NCBI GenBank assembly: GCA_029747585.1
Contig: JAPEVF010000026.1
Coordinates: forward strand, 62,001-126,000
Direction: 5' to 3'
Source of the DNA: Pleurotus djamor
Taxonomy: Eukaryota > Basidiomycota > Agaricomycetes > Agaricales > Pleurotaceae
DNA: 64,000 nt
Part shown: positions 44,070-55,988 of the stretch, piece after piece
Layout: the number at the start of each line of letters is the position of its first letter
Numbering within the stretch: the stretch's first letter is position 1
Position numbers and translations under genes: made by a program
Notes under the pieces: generated by a model
The model's database searches: none
The model's input: only the letters and a program-made list of their open reading frames with translations
Told to the model about the DNA's origin: nothing

Positions 44070-45026
44070 TCAGAAGTGCGAGAACCTTGAGGAGGGGACG
44101 TGCTCTTGGTCTTCCATTGACTGCTTCGTTCCCGAAGTGCCTAAGCTGGATCCACGGACAGGCCTTTCCACCCTCACGCCCTTCACAGGTCGCATGAAGC
44201 ACCAGGCCGGGACGTAACCAACTTGAATGTCGGGGTGAGATCCACTGCCTTTCGAGAAAGCCCCGAAGCCAAGTGCATTCTTGCGACCAACCGCGCACCA
44301 ACCATCATCATAAGAATGGAAGATAGTCAGACGTTCTCCAGGAATTGCAACGAACAATTCGTCTGGAAGCGACGGGTTGGTGAAAGGCTGATGAACTTTA
44401 CGAGTGTCCGTTCCGCTACCAACAGGGGGCGTCATCATGCTTGCACGGTAGGAGCTGGTGGTTGCAATGGAAAGTAAGGAGGCCATGGAGAAGCGTATGC
44501 CAGATCCAGTCGAGTTGGTGCTCATGGTAGAAGCACGATTGGCACGGGCATCGAGGGCGAAGCCGAAGGGACCACAAGGACGCGCAGTAGCCATCTCAGA
44601 GAAGGCAAAATCCGCAGGGTAACTTTCAGGCGTTGAAGGGGACGAACGAGTATAGGCCTTTGAAGGGAGTATGATCGAGGGTGTCATTTTCGATCGGGAG
44701 AACTGAGGAGGCCTGTAGAAGGCATTTCAACATCACAACCAGACGTCAAAAATAACAATGGGTACTCACGACGCTTTCTCGGAGTGTCCACTATCAAAAC
44801 CATCCTCCGGAACCAATCCCTTCACGTCAAGAAACGCGGCACCGATGGTACTCTCGCGTTTCGCGACATTCCTCTTGCGCACAAACCGCACAAGAAACGA
44901 GATGACCACAGTCAAAAGCACCAGACCTGCCAAAATCAACCCGACAATCGCTATCGGACTGAAATGACTGTTTTCGTAGGACCGACGGTGAAGCTGACGC
45001 GCAGGGCTCTCATTGAAAGCTGGCAT
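44070..45026 (-). CDS. Single-pass membrane protein with C-terminal SH3 domain
   Basis: Two exons (45026-44770, 44712-44070) encode 299 residues. A transmembrane helix near residues 24-47 (IAIVGLILAGLVLLTVVISFLV) is followed by RFVRKRNVAKRES. Exon 2 starts SPPQFSRSKMTPSIILPS, then a Ser/Thr-rich linker, and an SH3 domain near residues 205-265: DELFVAIPGERLTIF, DDGWCAVGR, then GYVPAWCFMRPV. A membrane-anchored SH3 protein of this plan could bring proline-rich partners to the plasma membrane, as Sho1 does, but it has one helix, not four, so it is not Sho1. The facing gene at 42198 shares the first half. Confidence 0.82.
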
Positions 45027-45686
45027 AATCAGTTTTGCCGTGAACCAAAGGTCGATGAGGTGAGAACTCGGACTGCGAGTTCGACGTTCAACCACCGGAG
45101 TTTCCTCGCCGCAAGAGGGCGTTTTTGGAAGGAAAAAAGGAAAAAAGAGCGACAGCAAAAGGAGGGGCGAAGGTGGGGGAGAAAATGAGTGTGGCGGATG
45201 AGGAGTCCAGTGATTCTTCTTCCTCTCAACGGCCTGCCCAGTCGAGAGCCAACGGAACTTTGGGTGAGAATCCCTCGGGGAAGAAGGTGGTGGCGAAGAG
45301 AGAACAAGACGAAGGCTAGCCAGCCGACGATCCTTCACGACCGCAAGTACATACGAATATTGGCCCCGGATATTACTTTTGATGACGGAACAGATAATAA
45401 CCACCGATGCTCAGCGCTCCCATCTTCGGCTCGAAAACTTGTGATAATTTCTAGATAACATATGTACTTATACAAGAGGACCACGAAAACAAACCAGAAA
45501 GTAGCTTTTTGTTGGTGTAGCAAGATAGCAAAAGGGAGAAACGTAGCGTAAACTTTTATATCAAGGAACAGACCCCAGCGAGGGACTACAAAGACCCCGC
45601 ATGAAAATACACAAAATACAACTTCGGGACATGTGCGAGATGATATCAGAAAAGAGATGTTGAAGTGACATAGGAGAGGCGAGGGT
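45027..45686. other. Intergenic between tandem minus-strand genes
   Basis: Holds the 3' region of the Zn2Cys6 gene and the promoter and leader of the SH3 gene. A pyrimidine-rich tract on the minus strand near 45130-45180 fits a fungal leader. No gene is seen. Confidence 0.45.
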
Positions 45687-48600
45687 CTATTGGCCTTGGT
45701 GCTGCTGTTGATTGTACATGGGCGACGAACCACCTGCTTGTTGTGTCTTCATGTGCATCGTGGTGGCATTCGAAAACTGAGTGAGCCAACTGTACCCTAT
45801 AAGATAAGATCGAAGGTGAGTCCCTTGACGACAAAATGGCAGATAATCAAAACCAGGCACGTACCAGGCTCCGAAAGACTTTGCCAAACCGAGGGATCAG
45901 TCAAAGCTTGTATACTCTGAACCATCTCGTTATCAAATGGCATAACAGGTTGAAGGTACTCCGAGATATTCATCGTGACGCCCAAAGCGTCTTGTGGTGT
46001 GATGGTTGATTGGTTGTTGTAGTTCCCTCCAATGAAAGGATCTATAGCCCCGCCCTGAGGTGCAAATCTGTCAAACGACATGGCGAGCTGACTGGGAGGT
46101 GGCGATAGCGTGTACGAGCCAGTTGACGGCGATGGGAAGCTTGTCAGCGTGGACGACGGTAGATCATGAAGACCAGGCTCGGGTGTCATGCTCGTTGACT
46201 TGGACCGATTCACCGACTTCTGACGAGGCAGGCCGTGAGCATGTCGGGTAGGTGAATTATCCACCTTGGTCATTGGCGAGTTCAACAAGTTCTTCAAGAA
46301 TCGGGAATAGAGCTTCGGTCCATGACGGTCGTCAAGGGCAACTTCAGGGCCTCCGAGCAGTTCAATAACCTTCATGACATGTTTCCGAATTTCCACCCGC
46401 TGTTCATGTGAAAGATAGCTTGCAAACTTGGGTTGAAGGAGCTGGTATCGAAGGCTTCGTTAACGCGGCAAAGAACATCGTCACTCAGGAACGCAATTAC
46501 CTTGACAAGGAAGGCAGCTGCGAAGGTCACAAAAACGCTCTGTGCCTCGGGTCCATGGCGAAGGAATTTTCCTAAGCAGGCAAGAAAAATGTCAGATGGA
46601 GGGGGCGTTGACAGTGGCAATAACGCACTCTGACTAGGACGCCCAACGTTGTCAACGACGGTAGTTACAACGTCAGTCGCAGCGGACAGGCACTAGAACA
46701 AGATGAGTTCCAAATACGGGGTAGAGTCCAGCAACGCCGAGCACTTACGCGCATTAGGAAAGGGTTCTCATCCGTATTGCTCTTCCCAAACGCGTGCTGG
46801 AAGGCATAAGAAAGCGCCACCATCCGGGCGTAGCTATACGCCAGCCTAAGCAGGCCTGTGCGGAAGCAAAGCTGCTCGTCCGACATGTCCAGCCCGTCAA
46901 GAACGGTGAACCATTTATCGCCCAGTCGCTTCAATTCTTCGTCCGTGGCTATCGCAAGACCCTCAAAGTCCACGTCCTACACAAAGGGGCGGGTTAATGA
47001 AATATCCTTCAAGGAAAGAAGAGAAAAAATGGCAGTGACAGCAAGCGATGAGACTCCGACGAACCTTGTTGAGACCAGTGGGGTGGTTGGGATCACTGTA
47101 CAGCTGGGCCGTGAAACGTGCCATCACCCGAAGCTCAGCGTTGTATGCACAGATATGAATGTCAAAGTTCCGCATATTGTAAGGGGAGCTATGCCACCAG
47201 TCTTCAGAGTGATTGGCCATATAATCGTGATTAGGGATGATCGGAGCCTTGCCGTACTGAGACCCCGTGGAACGGTCGAGGTTGAAGCAATTCATCCAGA
47301 CTCGGGTACGGTTGAGCATCTCTCGGGCATGCTGTTCGTTAAGGGGCTTCGCATTGCTTGGGTGATGAAGGTTCAGATCAACGGCGAACCTATTGAACAA
47401 ACAAATTCAACAAAACAGCCCTCCTTGACCAAAAGCATGGAGTTCCTACCTGATCGCAAGCCCGAGGTACAACCAACCTCGATCCTCCTCCCAACGGCGG
47501 GCAGGGACGGGGTAGAGACTGAGGAGAATATAAGCCTGAACGGCCTCGATANTTTTTTGGGCCGCTGATGAGAGCAGTTCCAGCGGCGAGCTGAGCGAAA
47601 TGCATGACACTGCTGTACAGCTCAGGTCGTTCGGGATAGAATCGAGAGGCGATGGCACAGACTAACAGGAAGGCATCAGACCAACGAAATGATGGACACA
47701 TGAAGACTGGTACTCACTAACGGTGAACAAGAATGGACTCCGAGCACATGTAGTAGCGGCGGTGTAGAGGACTGGATCAAGAAGGGATACCGATAAGTTC
47801 ATCTGATCGTAGTAACTGTTCGAACATATGTTAGCGTCGAAGTAAATGGAGTGGAGCAACAAAACATACATCTTGAAAAGCTGTTCAGCCTCGGGTAAAG
47901 TTACGATACCACGGGTGAGGATGTGAGGTAGTTGCTGCTGAGACGAAACACCTATATGAATCCTTAGTCACCGCTGTAGCTATGATAGCAAATGAAACAT
48001 ACGTTTGAAGAACGATGGGTTAGCCACCCCGACTTCAGGTTTTCCGTCCTCTTTCTCTTCCGACGCATTGGGCAACGCCTTTTTCAGCATTGTGGCAAAG
48101 ATACCGAATGGACTCTGCGCGGGGGGCTCCGACACCAATCGTGAATTGTCTTCCTCCTTGCGTTTGCCATTCAAGCTTGATGCCGATGCCGATTGGCGCA
48201 GTTTCCGAGCGTCTGGGCGAGAGAGATCCTGAGGACCTGCCTGGTCCACCGTAATCGAAAAGTCTCCATCGTCACTGCCCTCCTCAGCGTCCTCATACAA
48301 GTCGCTATCACTATCATCCGCGTAATCCTCATGCACGTCGACGACCAGTCTCTTAGGAACAGCTCCCAGAAACCCGTCGAATTCGGCCAAGCTCTCTCGT
48401 GCTTTCGCGATCCAATCACTGACGGCTTTCGTCGCTTCTGGAGTCTCCTCATGCATGCGTCCATTGACATCTGAGAAGTAAGAAGAAGCGTTCGCCGAGG
48501 TTGGCGAAAGAACCGGGGAATGCAGATCGACGCCAGCTGAAGAGGGAGCGCCGTTATCAAGCGGACGTGACGATGGTCCGACAGAAGAACTCGATGACTG

Positions 48601-49740
48601 GCCATGTTGCTGGATGCTACCTTGTGAACTCATGGCCTCAAGTTGAGCCATGAGTTTACGAATCTGATCTGCTTGGTCTCTGATTTCATTCAAGAGGTGT
48701 TCGCGCTTTCTGTAAGGCAATTTGGACGTAAGTCAAAGGGGGCGAGGAAGGGGCGAAGAAGTTGAGAAGCAAAAACGTCTCAGAGAGATCTACGATGAAA
48801 GGAAAGACCATGAACAGAGAAACACGTACGGTGGTGTCCTTCGCTTCTTTCTCCCTGGTACGTAGCAATCGTGTCCACCATTCAAGCAGCGTTTGCATGG
48901 GTCCGTGTCGGTACGGAACTCACACTTAACTTTCAATCCCTTGCAACGAGCACATGCGCCCGGTCTGATAGGAGGAAGTGGTGAGTGAGCCAGACTGGGT
49001 AGTCGGGTAACCTGACATGGACTCACGGCTTCGCTTTCGTTTCTTTACCGTCGCCATTCCCACCCTCATCATCTTCATCGTCCTTCGAATCGTCACCCGG
49101 ATCAGGCCGTTGGCGTTTGGAAGAAGAAGGATTGGAACCTTCGGGAATTTGGGGGTAGTAATTGGATTGCAGCATCGAGGGGTTGGGTTGGGATGGTAAG
49201 GGGAATCCCTCCTGCATCGGAGGGGGTGACGCTATGTATGGTTCCCCAGAGCGAGGGAGAGCACCGGAGGCGGTCATCTGGGGAGGAACATTTGTTTCGT
49301 AGTCGTACGAGCCGGGGTTCTGGTACTGTCGCTGCCCAGAAAGTCGTCAGGTTGTGTAGATCAAAAATCAATCAACTCACATGGTATGTTGCGCCATTGT
49401 TGTGAGTTTCGCTGGTGATTCCCCCATAGAAGTTCTGCGCGCCAAAGTTTGAGGACATCGAGGAACTTCCATAGCCCCCTCGCTGAGAATGCTGATGCTG
49501 AGATGCTTGCGAATAGCCGTTGAGATTGGGTGCGAAGTTCGACGATGGCAGCTGGGAAGGATGCTGTGGCTGCGAGTAGTACTGGGAGTTGTACATGGCT
49601 GACACCTGGGCTTGTGGCTGGCCGTCGGATGATCCTCCGTTGTACTCTAGTTCCTGCTCGAGCTGAAGCTGGGCATGCTGGGAATATGAAGGTTGAGCTT
49701 GGGTTTGCCACGAGCTGGAGCCGCTGTATCCGTTGGACAT
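45687..49740 (-). CDS. Zn2Cys6 transcription factor with fungal-specific regulatory domain
   Basis: A nuclear regulator of about 1,000 residues in many exons. The N-terminus is Gln/Ser/Tyr-rich (exon 1 from 49740). The binuclear zinc cluster lies at 48954-48865 with spacing C-x2-C-x6-C-x8-C-x2-C-x6-C (CARCKGLKVKC...CKRCLNGGHDC), then a basic linker (RKKRRTPP) and a coiled-coil dimer segment (LLNEIRDQADQIRKLMAQLE). An acidic stretch follows (DDSDSDLYEDAEEGSDDGD). The middle-homology region is clear: FKIYYDQMNLSVSLLDP, VCAIASRFYPERPELY, AYILLSLYPVPARRWEEDR, then AVDLNLHHP. The N at 47552 breaks the frame there; dropping it joins ALISGPK to NIEAVQAYILL. The C-terminus is Ser/Pro/Gln-rich and ends QQQHQGQ. 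Targets cannot be told from sequence. Confidence 0.88.
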
Positions 49741-51727
49741 TATTACGGCAAAGGGTCCTCTGTAATGAATATATCAGTTCCGCGTATGTGCTTCTAGGTC
49801 AATGAGCCATACGCTGAGCAAAAGTGGTGGCCTGACGACGCTGAAGAGATGGAAATTGGCCAAGGATCAATGCGATATCTGGCGAGTTGCTACAAGGAGT
49901 ATTCAGACCGCGTTCAGGGTATTTAAGCGGTTCTGGGAAGACTCACGGAGGCAGTCGAGCTAAACTTTTCGAGAAGGCGTCTCCAAAAGACGTCGAATAC
50001 GATAAAGCTTGATAGTCAGGCTATCTACCGCAAAAGGAACGGCTGGGCCTCGCTGACAGGCACGATAGGGGAAAGATGTCAGAGAAGCTAAAGGCGGCCT
50101 GGTCGCTGTTGCAGACGATGAAGAGAAGGTCGTCGTGGTTGTGGTCGACGATGAGGGAGCCGCTGCCGAGTGCTAGGGTGGCTCATGCATAAGCGATCGA
50201 ATTTGTCTTATATTGGCCCTTCCCAAAGCGTCGCCGGCACTGATCGCATGCCCTAAGGCTGTGTAAATCCACGTGGGATAGGGGCTAGACCCCGGGACCA
50301 AATACAAATTCACTTGTGAAATCGACGATGCTTACTTCCAGTTTCCAACTTCAAATTTCACACTCGCCGCAACCACTACGCCTATGCTGCTCGCTCATTT
50401 TTCTTTCCTTTTTTCTAGAATATCCGCGGCTTTTTTTCTTGGCCCAGGTACTTGCTCGGGATCTATTAACTGTCTCGCCAGGACGTCGGTGGTCCCATCA
50501 GCACACCGTGTTCATTTCACCGATGTCGTGGTGTTATGACAATGCGATACACTTTCCGGCTACCAAGCTAACCTAGCGTATACTCGCAGACCACATCCGC
50601 CGCAAGTTTTCCCCCCGGCATAGCAACCAGTTCAGTCGCTAGGCACTTGAGGGAGCTATGTCATGGATCAACGTTAAAACTTTCCTTCTCGAGCGGGGGC
50701 GACCACTAACCAGTGTTTCAGGTCAACAAGACCGCATCAGTCTTATCGTAGCATCTTATCCTCGGGAGCAGTCATCCAGGGACCAGGGCGATCTTTGCGC
50801 ACTGGGTAGAACGCCCACGTTTATGCCGCCCATACATACATAATCCATAATCCACGAGAGGTTGTTGATTCCTCGAGCTGATACAAAGTTTCTCGGCCTT
50901 TTAGGCTTTCACAAAGCTCCCTGTGCACTGATCCTACAGGTGTAGCATGCTTCAAGGTCGACCCTCTGCTCGATCAAAAGGCCGTCATCTCCAGAGGCCC
51001 ATATCGTAACTGACAGAATGCGATACACTACTCGACAGCTTCCTTCCAACTCGTGGTCGATTCCATCGGACTGCAATGTGCTCCTCGTGGAGGAGATCGG
51101 CGCAGCCCACCTTGTCCCTTTCTTAGACATGTTTTACCTCCGAGCCCCGAGGCACAACGTGCTGCTCTCCCACAGAACTACGGTTCAACGGCTGAGTTAT
51201 TTGAGGCACTCACATCATGGCTATCAATTTCGTGAGGTCATCCGTAAGTCAATGTCGTTATCCTCCGACAATAAATCACCGGCCTCCTAACCCTCTTGCT
51301 TCCTTTTTTTTTCGCAAGGTTCTGGGGTTCTCTCCATATGAAACGGATCCTTCCATGGGGGTAAGAGAAAAAAATCTTCGTGCTTCGCGCAAGTGTCCGG
51401 TTAATTATCCAACATACCCGTATAGCTCTGACGCAAACGGCAGCAGCCTCGAACAACTGTCTATAGATAGAGACATCTGCTAACGGGGGAGTTAGGGTGG
51501 CCAGGGGGATGTCAATGAACTCCAATGGGAGAGGTGTATTACGGCCAGGTACTGGTACGACAACGAAGAACCCGATGATATGCTAAATACAGGTACGATT
51601 AAGAGCTATATCCTGTAACTAAATGAACTAGGTAATGCTAACTAGGTAGATAAGAGTACATGTAGAGTAACTACTATAATTTAAAGGGTGGGGGAACAAC
51701 GAACGAATGGGTGACCTTCCAAAGGCA
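49741..51727. other. Intergenic, no gene recognised
   Basis: Two kilobases between the Zn2Cys6 gene start and the 3' end of the AMP-binding gene, both on the minus strand. Short frames on both strands have no recognisable content. A string near 50890 resembles the first bases of U2 snRNA, but nothing after it does. Confidence 0.45.
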
Positions 51728-53617
51728 TTAAACGGCAGCAAATATTTTATCCAATTCCCCTTGATACAATTCTTCAACGAGCTTCCGTCGGATGTTTCCC
51801 TTGGTAGCGGTGCGAGGTAACGATCCAGCCTCGACAACGACGATGGACTTCGTAGAGGCGATACGCTCGTGGAGGTATCGGCGAACATTGAAGTCCCTCA
51901 TCTTGCGGAAGATAGTCTTCTTCAACCTGTCCAGCTCAATACCCTCAACGGGCTCGACGAACAACACAGGCGAAGGTCTTCCAGACCCAACAACGATACA
52001 GTCACGGATCAAATCCCCACATTTTGCACGGACATTGTCTTCAATCGATCTGATCAAAACGGAAAGGCATTTCATTAGCCGTGAACACATTGATCCAGGT
52101 TTGATATGATACGTACTTGGTATCGCAACGAAGGCTGTTTTCCGACTTGATCCAATCATCATTTCTCCCGCGAGGAATGTAGCAACCGGGAGACACCTCA
52201 TTAAACAAGTCGCCTGTGTGGAAATTTCCGTCTGCGTGGCACAGAGCGGCGTTGGGGCAGTCGTCTGAATTAGAGAAAATGACGAGCTCAAGTAACTGCG
52301 TGCTTGACTGGTGGCCAGCTTCGGACTGCGCAGTCTCTATAGGAACGAATCCGTAGGACGTGTTCTCCAAAGGACGCAAGAGCCGTGCATTCGAGTCCTT
52401 GCCACCAACAGATAGTAACATAGCTCCACACTCCGTGTTACCGAATACGTTCTAGAGGAAAGCAAGGCAGTGAGTCGAATTGAATTGTATAAATCAAAAA
52501 AGCCGTCCATACCCTCAGATTCAATTGATTCTGGTAGGCCCAATCTTCTTCTTCCCGAGCCAGGGGAAGACCAGTGTACAGGATCTCATCGAGTTGAGAC
52601 AGCAGCGAGAGGAGTTTTGGGTCACGTCGTGAATTCTTGAGATGGATAGTGAGGTAGGTGGCGAACTGGTTGAGGCGATTCAGCCCGCAGCGGGTGATCA
52701 TATCAACAAGCTCTTCTGATGAAAAGCCTAGTGTCGTCGGCAGCACGACGCAGGTTCCATGTTGCATGTATCCTAGTGTAGCTACGAAAAAAAATTGAGC
52801 ACGTCTAAAAGCCACAGAAGCATCAAGGAACATACCGAAGTTCTGCGCAATGTGGCACATGCTACCACTGGAAGAAGCATCTCGTTAGGTTCTAGCATTC
52901 TCAAGAATAGTTTTAATAACTTACCCCCAACTCAGGACGTCCTGGACCTGAGAATTCTTCGGCATGAAGACCTGTTTAGCCTTGGTAGCCATACTTGATA
53001 ACCACTTTTGGCTACATGGAACCAATTTGGGACTCCCAGATGTCGAGCCGCTGGTGTGGAAAATGAACACGGTATCATTCGGAGCGACTTGCGAAGGGTT
53101 GACTATTGGTTCCTCGTTGGCGCTCAATCCAGCCGATCCCACCGTAGTGTAAACGGGGACCGGGCAATTTTCCGGGGAGGCGATCAAGGTTCCATCAACA
53201 ATGAGGGCCTTCGCAGAAGCCTTCTCAAGAAGCTCGAATATGATAGCCGGGTTGGGCAAACGGAGGCTGAATAGTTGGGGGATGTATCCAGCTTTAGAGA
53301 CACCGTAAATGTTCACAACGTCAGAGTAGGACATCCCGCCCAACCTACACGAACAGGTTGATTGTTGTAACGCGAGCCAGTTGCAAAGACGTGACGCACC
53401 ATAAGCCTACGACTGACCTCTCCGGAATGTTACTCATGAATAGTTGCCGTGACCAGTAGGCAGCTGAACTGAGAACGTCTGCGTGGAATTGTTGGAAGGT
53501 AACAGAGCACCACTCGAGAACTTGACCAGCAGCATCAGTGCGAGGATATTTGAAGGCCGGAGAAGATGGAAATAGTCGAGAGCTGGTAGACAAGAGATCG
53601 AGATGTATGGGATCCAT
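51728..53617 (-). CDS. Stand-alone AMP-binding (adenylate-forming) enzyme
   Basis: Adenylate-forming enzymes activate a carboxylic acid with ATP. Exon 1 is 53617-53400 and exon 2 starts at 53344, with several more to the stop at 51728. The core motif FIFHTSGSTSGSPKLVP is the ATP-binding loop; downstream are NVFGNTECGAMLL, TGDLFNEV (ribose-binding Asp) and the C-terminal PRTATKGNIRRKLV, which carries the catalytic lysine region. The sequence looks closer to fungal NRPS-like or reductase-type adenylation domains than to acetyl-CoA synthetase. It stops right after the C-terminal lobe, with no carrier-protein or reductase domain, so it is either a free-standing activating enzyme or a shortened relative. 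The substrate is unknown; no biosynthetic cluster is evident around it. Confidence 0.82.
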
Positions 53618-54857
53618 GGGGGACTAGGAACGAGTAGAGGATTGGAGAATAGAGAACAGAGGGAGACTTGAGCCGGCCTTTCGAGCTTTATATGTTCGAA
53701 AGTTGCGGAACAACGGGAGTGTTAGACGGGGCAATGATTCTGAGTCATGCCAACTCCATGTAACCATCTCGTACTGAGCGGGGAGACACGGTCAGATGTG
53801 ACACGCATACCATTTGTTCGTAAACGGCACTGAGCTACAGCTTTGTGTTTGATCGAATATTGAGATGGTGATTACGGTTGGGGCAAGAAGAATTTACTGC
53901 TGCGTTAACAGGTTAAGCCGCGGCAGTCAAATTCCACTTACGGAACGTCGTCCAAACTGGGACCATCATTGGAAGGGGCGATGCTATCAAATAACTCTGA
54001 TGGCAAAATAATTATTGATATCGAAACCCGAAAACCTCTATTTGACACGGCTGAGGCTGCGTATTGCGGCTTGAAGAGGAGGCACGTAGGGTACAGTGGG
54101 TCAAACCAATCCACTAGACTGCATGCCAGCAAAAACAAAACAACAGAAATGTGAGTGCAAACCCTTTTCGGAGTTACATCGAGCTGATCGCTCACCTCAG
54201 AAGGATATTATAGACTCAGTCAAGGTCAAAATGAGCCGTTTCAGGTCCATCGTTGTGGTGATACCGATACCCACCAGTCCACGTAGAAAACATTGGTCGC
54301 TTACACAACCAAAAATGATTGCCTTGACAATTACGAGTATAACAGACACGAAGCGTTCCGTGGTGGAGATGTCGACAAGTATCAGAGTTGCGGATCAGCG
54401 TATGCGTCCCGTTGTTCGATTGAAACTGATAGGGCAACCCAAGCTCGTGCGCTAAGTGCTCGTGGCGAAGAGTGAAGCTTGAATACCTNAAAAAAATTTC
54501 GTGGTTATTTCCGAAGGCTCATACCAAACAGGGAAGGCTCCCATCAACAAGCCACCGGGGTGATGGCGCAAAATTTTTATACGGCCTAAAGAGCGCTCCG
54601 GATGGATGGGCTGCGCTTGCCTTCATTATTGGCTTCGAATGTTTGGAGGAGAGAATATTAATACGACAACAACGATATGTTAGTATGCTACACGGTAAGT
54701 AAGTTGAGGGGGTAGGACATCACTTGACTCCGAGTTCGATTTGAGGAGCAGTGGATTACATTTCAGCATAGGGATTGTTCGGTGAGGTGGGTAGCGTGGC
54801 AAGGATTAACGCAATAGAGTCCGGTCCATGATCGAAACAGCGAGGCAGGGCAAAGAA
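53618..54857. other. Intergenic, no gene recognised
   Basis: Contains the promoter side of the AMP-binding gene and the 3' side of the homeodomain gene. An N at 54489 precedes a run of seven A. Short frames here have no recognisable content. Confidence 0.45.
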
Positions 54858-55988
54858 TCAAGGACAGCCCGAGAGCAACCATCCATCGCAGGTGTAGTAG
54901 CGACCGTCCATTGATATGTAGGTACCAAACGCGAAGGAAATGGGTAGAGACAGAAACGATCGCTGAGCCACGCCGAGGGGGTCAGGTACTCCGTCGTCGA
55001 AACGTGCTGAATCCGCGAGATGATCCTGGGTCTGTGTCCCTGTAGAGCACCATGATGAGCGCCCCGAAACAGCAACAATTGAGTCGACCAAAGAATTCCA
55101 GTCCACACCTGCTAATAAGCTATCTTCGTAATCGAGGTCGCAGCACAATGGACAGGTAAAGGATGATGTAGTCGACAGTCCCTGGCTACATATCGGCTCG
55201 GCAGCAACGACAGACGATTCCTGAGCCGAAAGGACAATGTCAGGCTGAGAAAGATCCCCAGAGGGAGGCACCGGAGCACATGGAGCGTCATCAGCGTCAG
55301 GTTGATCAGACGGGTTAAGCTCGGACGAGACGAGATCTGAGTCGGTCGTTGAAGGCCACATGTCATCGAGATACAATTTTGCGGGGATGTATACGTCCTT
55401 CCCGTCAGTTACGCCAGAATAAGGTGGTGGCGAGTAAGCCGTGTCCGAGGACGCATAAGATAGCAAAGCACCAAGGTTATCGTCCGCGTTGGGTTCGATT
55501 TTGACCGTCGAAGTCCGTTTCTGAGCGCATATATCCGCAAGGGGGATGTCCAGAGACTCTGCTGATCGTGACCGTCGTCGAGGTTGCGTTTCCTTCAGGA
55601 TTTTCTTCTTCCTCAACTTTTTCGACCCTCTACTGCGTGCGCTGTTGTCACCGACGACGAGGGAGCCTGCTAGAACATCCGTAGTGAGATCTTCGTGCTT
55701 GACGATATCCTCCTCGACGACCGGAGGCTCCCCAACGGGCAACTCGTACTCTTCTTTCGGAATTTTAATCCTAAGGCGCTTTGCGACGCGTTTCCGATTG
55801 TACCACCACGCGTTCACTCGATCCGGGGAGATGTTTCGTGCCAGACTCCAAGCTTTTCGGGATGCAGCAGTGGGTATACGGGGATCCAGCGGCCAGATAA
55901 TCTCAAGTTCGTGAAAGTGTACCCTTGCAATGGCTCGGAACTTTGGCTTCATTTCGGACTTGATCCTGGATGGATTTGCCTTGGGCAT
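54858..55988 (-). CDS. Homeodomain transcription factor
   Basis: A single exon encodes 376 residues. A divergent homeodomain sits near residues 15-75. Its recognition helix reads SPDRVNAWWYNRKRVAKR, with the hallmark Trp, Asn and Arg of the W-x-N-x-R core; a basic tail follows (KRLRIKIPKE). A second basic cluster at about residue 122 (KKLRKKKILKETQPRRRSRS) looks like a nuclear-localisation signal. The rest is acidic and Ser/Pro-rich, with a Cys pair cluster (FTCPLCCDLDYEDS) near residue 280 and an aromatic C-terminus (GRYYTCDGWLLSGCP). It is a lone homeodomain gene without a divergent HD1/HD2 partner, so a mating-type role is not supported. Confidence 0.78.
   Translation of the reverse strand: MPKANPSRIKSEMKPKFRAIARVHFHELEIIWPLDPRIPTAASRKAWSLARNISPDRVNAWWYNRKRVAKRLRIKIPKEEYELPVGEPPVVEEDIVKHEDLTTDVLAGSLVVGDNSARSRGSKKLRKKKILKETQPRRRSRSAESLDIPLADICAQKRTSTVKIEPNADDNLGALLSYASSDTAYSPPPYSGVTDGKDVYIPAKLYLDDMWPSTTDSDLVSSELNPSDQPDADDAPCAPVPPSGDLSQPDIVLSAQESSVVAAEPICSQGLSTTSSFTCPLCCDLDYEDSLLAGVDWNSLVDSIVAVSGRSSWCSTGTQTQDHLADSARFDDGVPDPLGVAQRSFLSLPISFAFGTYISMDGRYYTCDGWLLSGCP

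Noticed and set aside
50890..50907. String TTCTCGGCCTTTTAGGCT resembling the 5' end of U2 snRNA
   Set aside because: Only the first stem-loop-like part matches. The branch-site recognition sequence and an Sm site that should follow are absent, so this is chance or at most a tiny fragment.
54858..55988. Mating-type (HD1/HD2) locus
   Set aside because: There is a single homeodomain gene, no divergently transcribed partner, and none of the usual flanking genes such as the mitochondrial intermediate peptidase.
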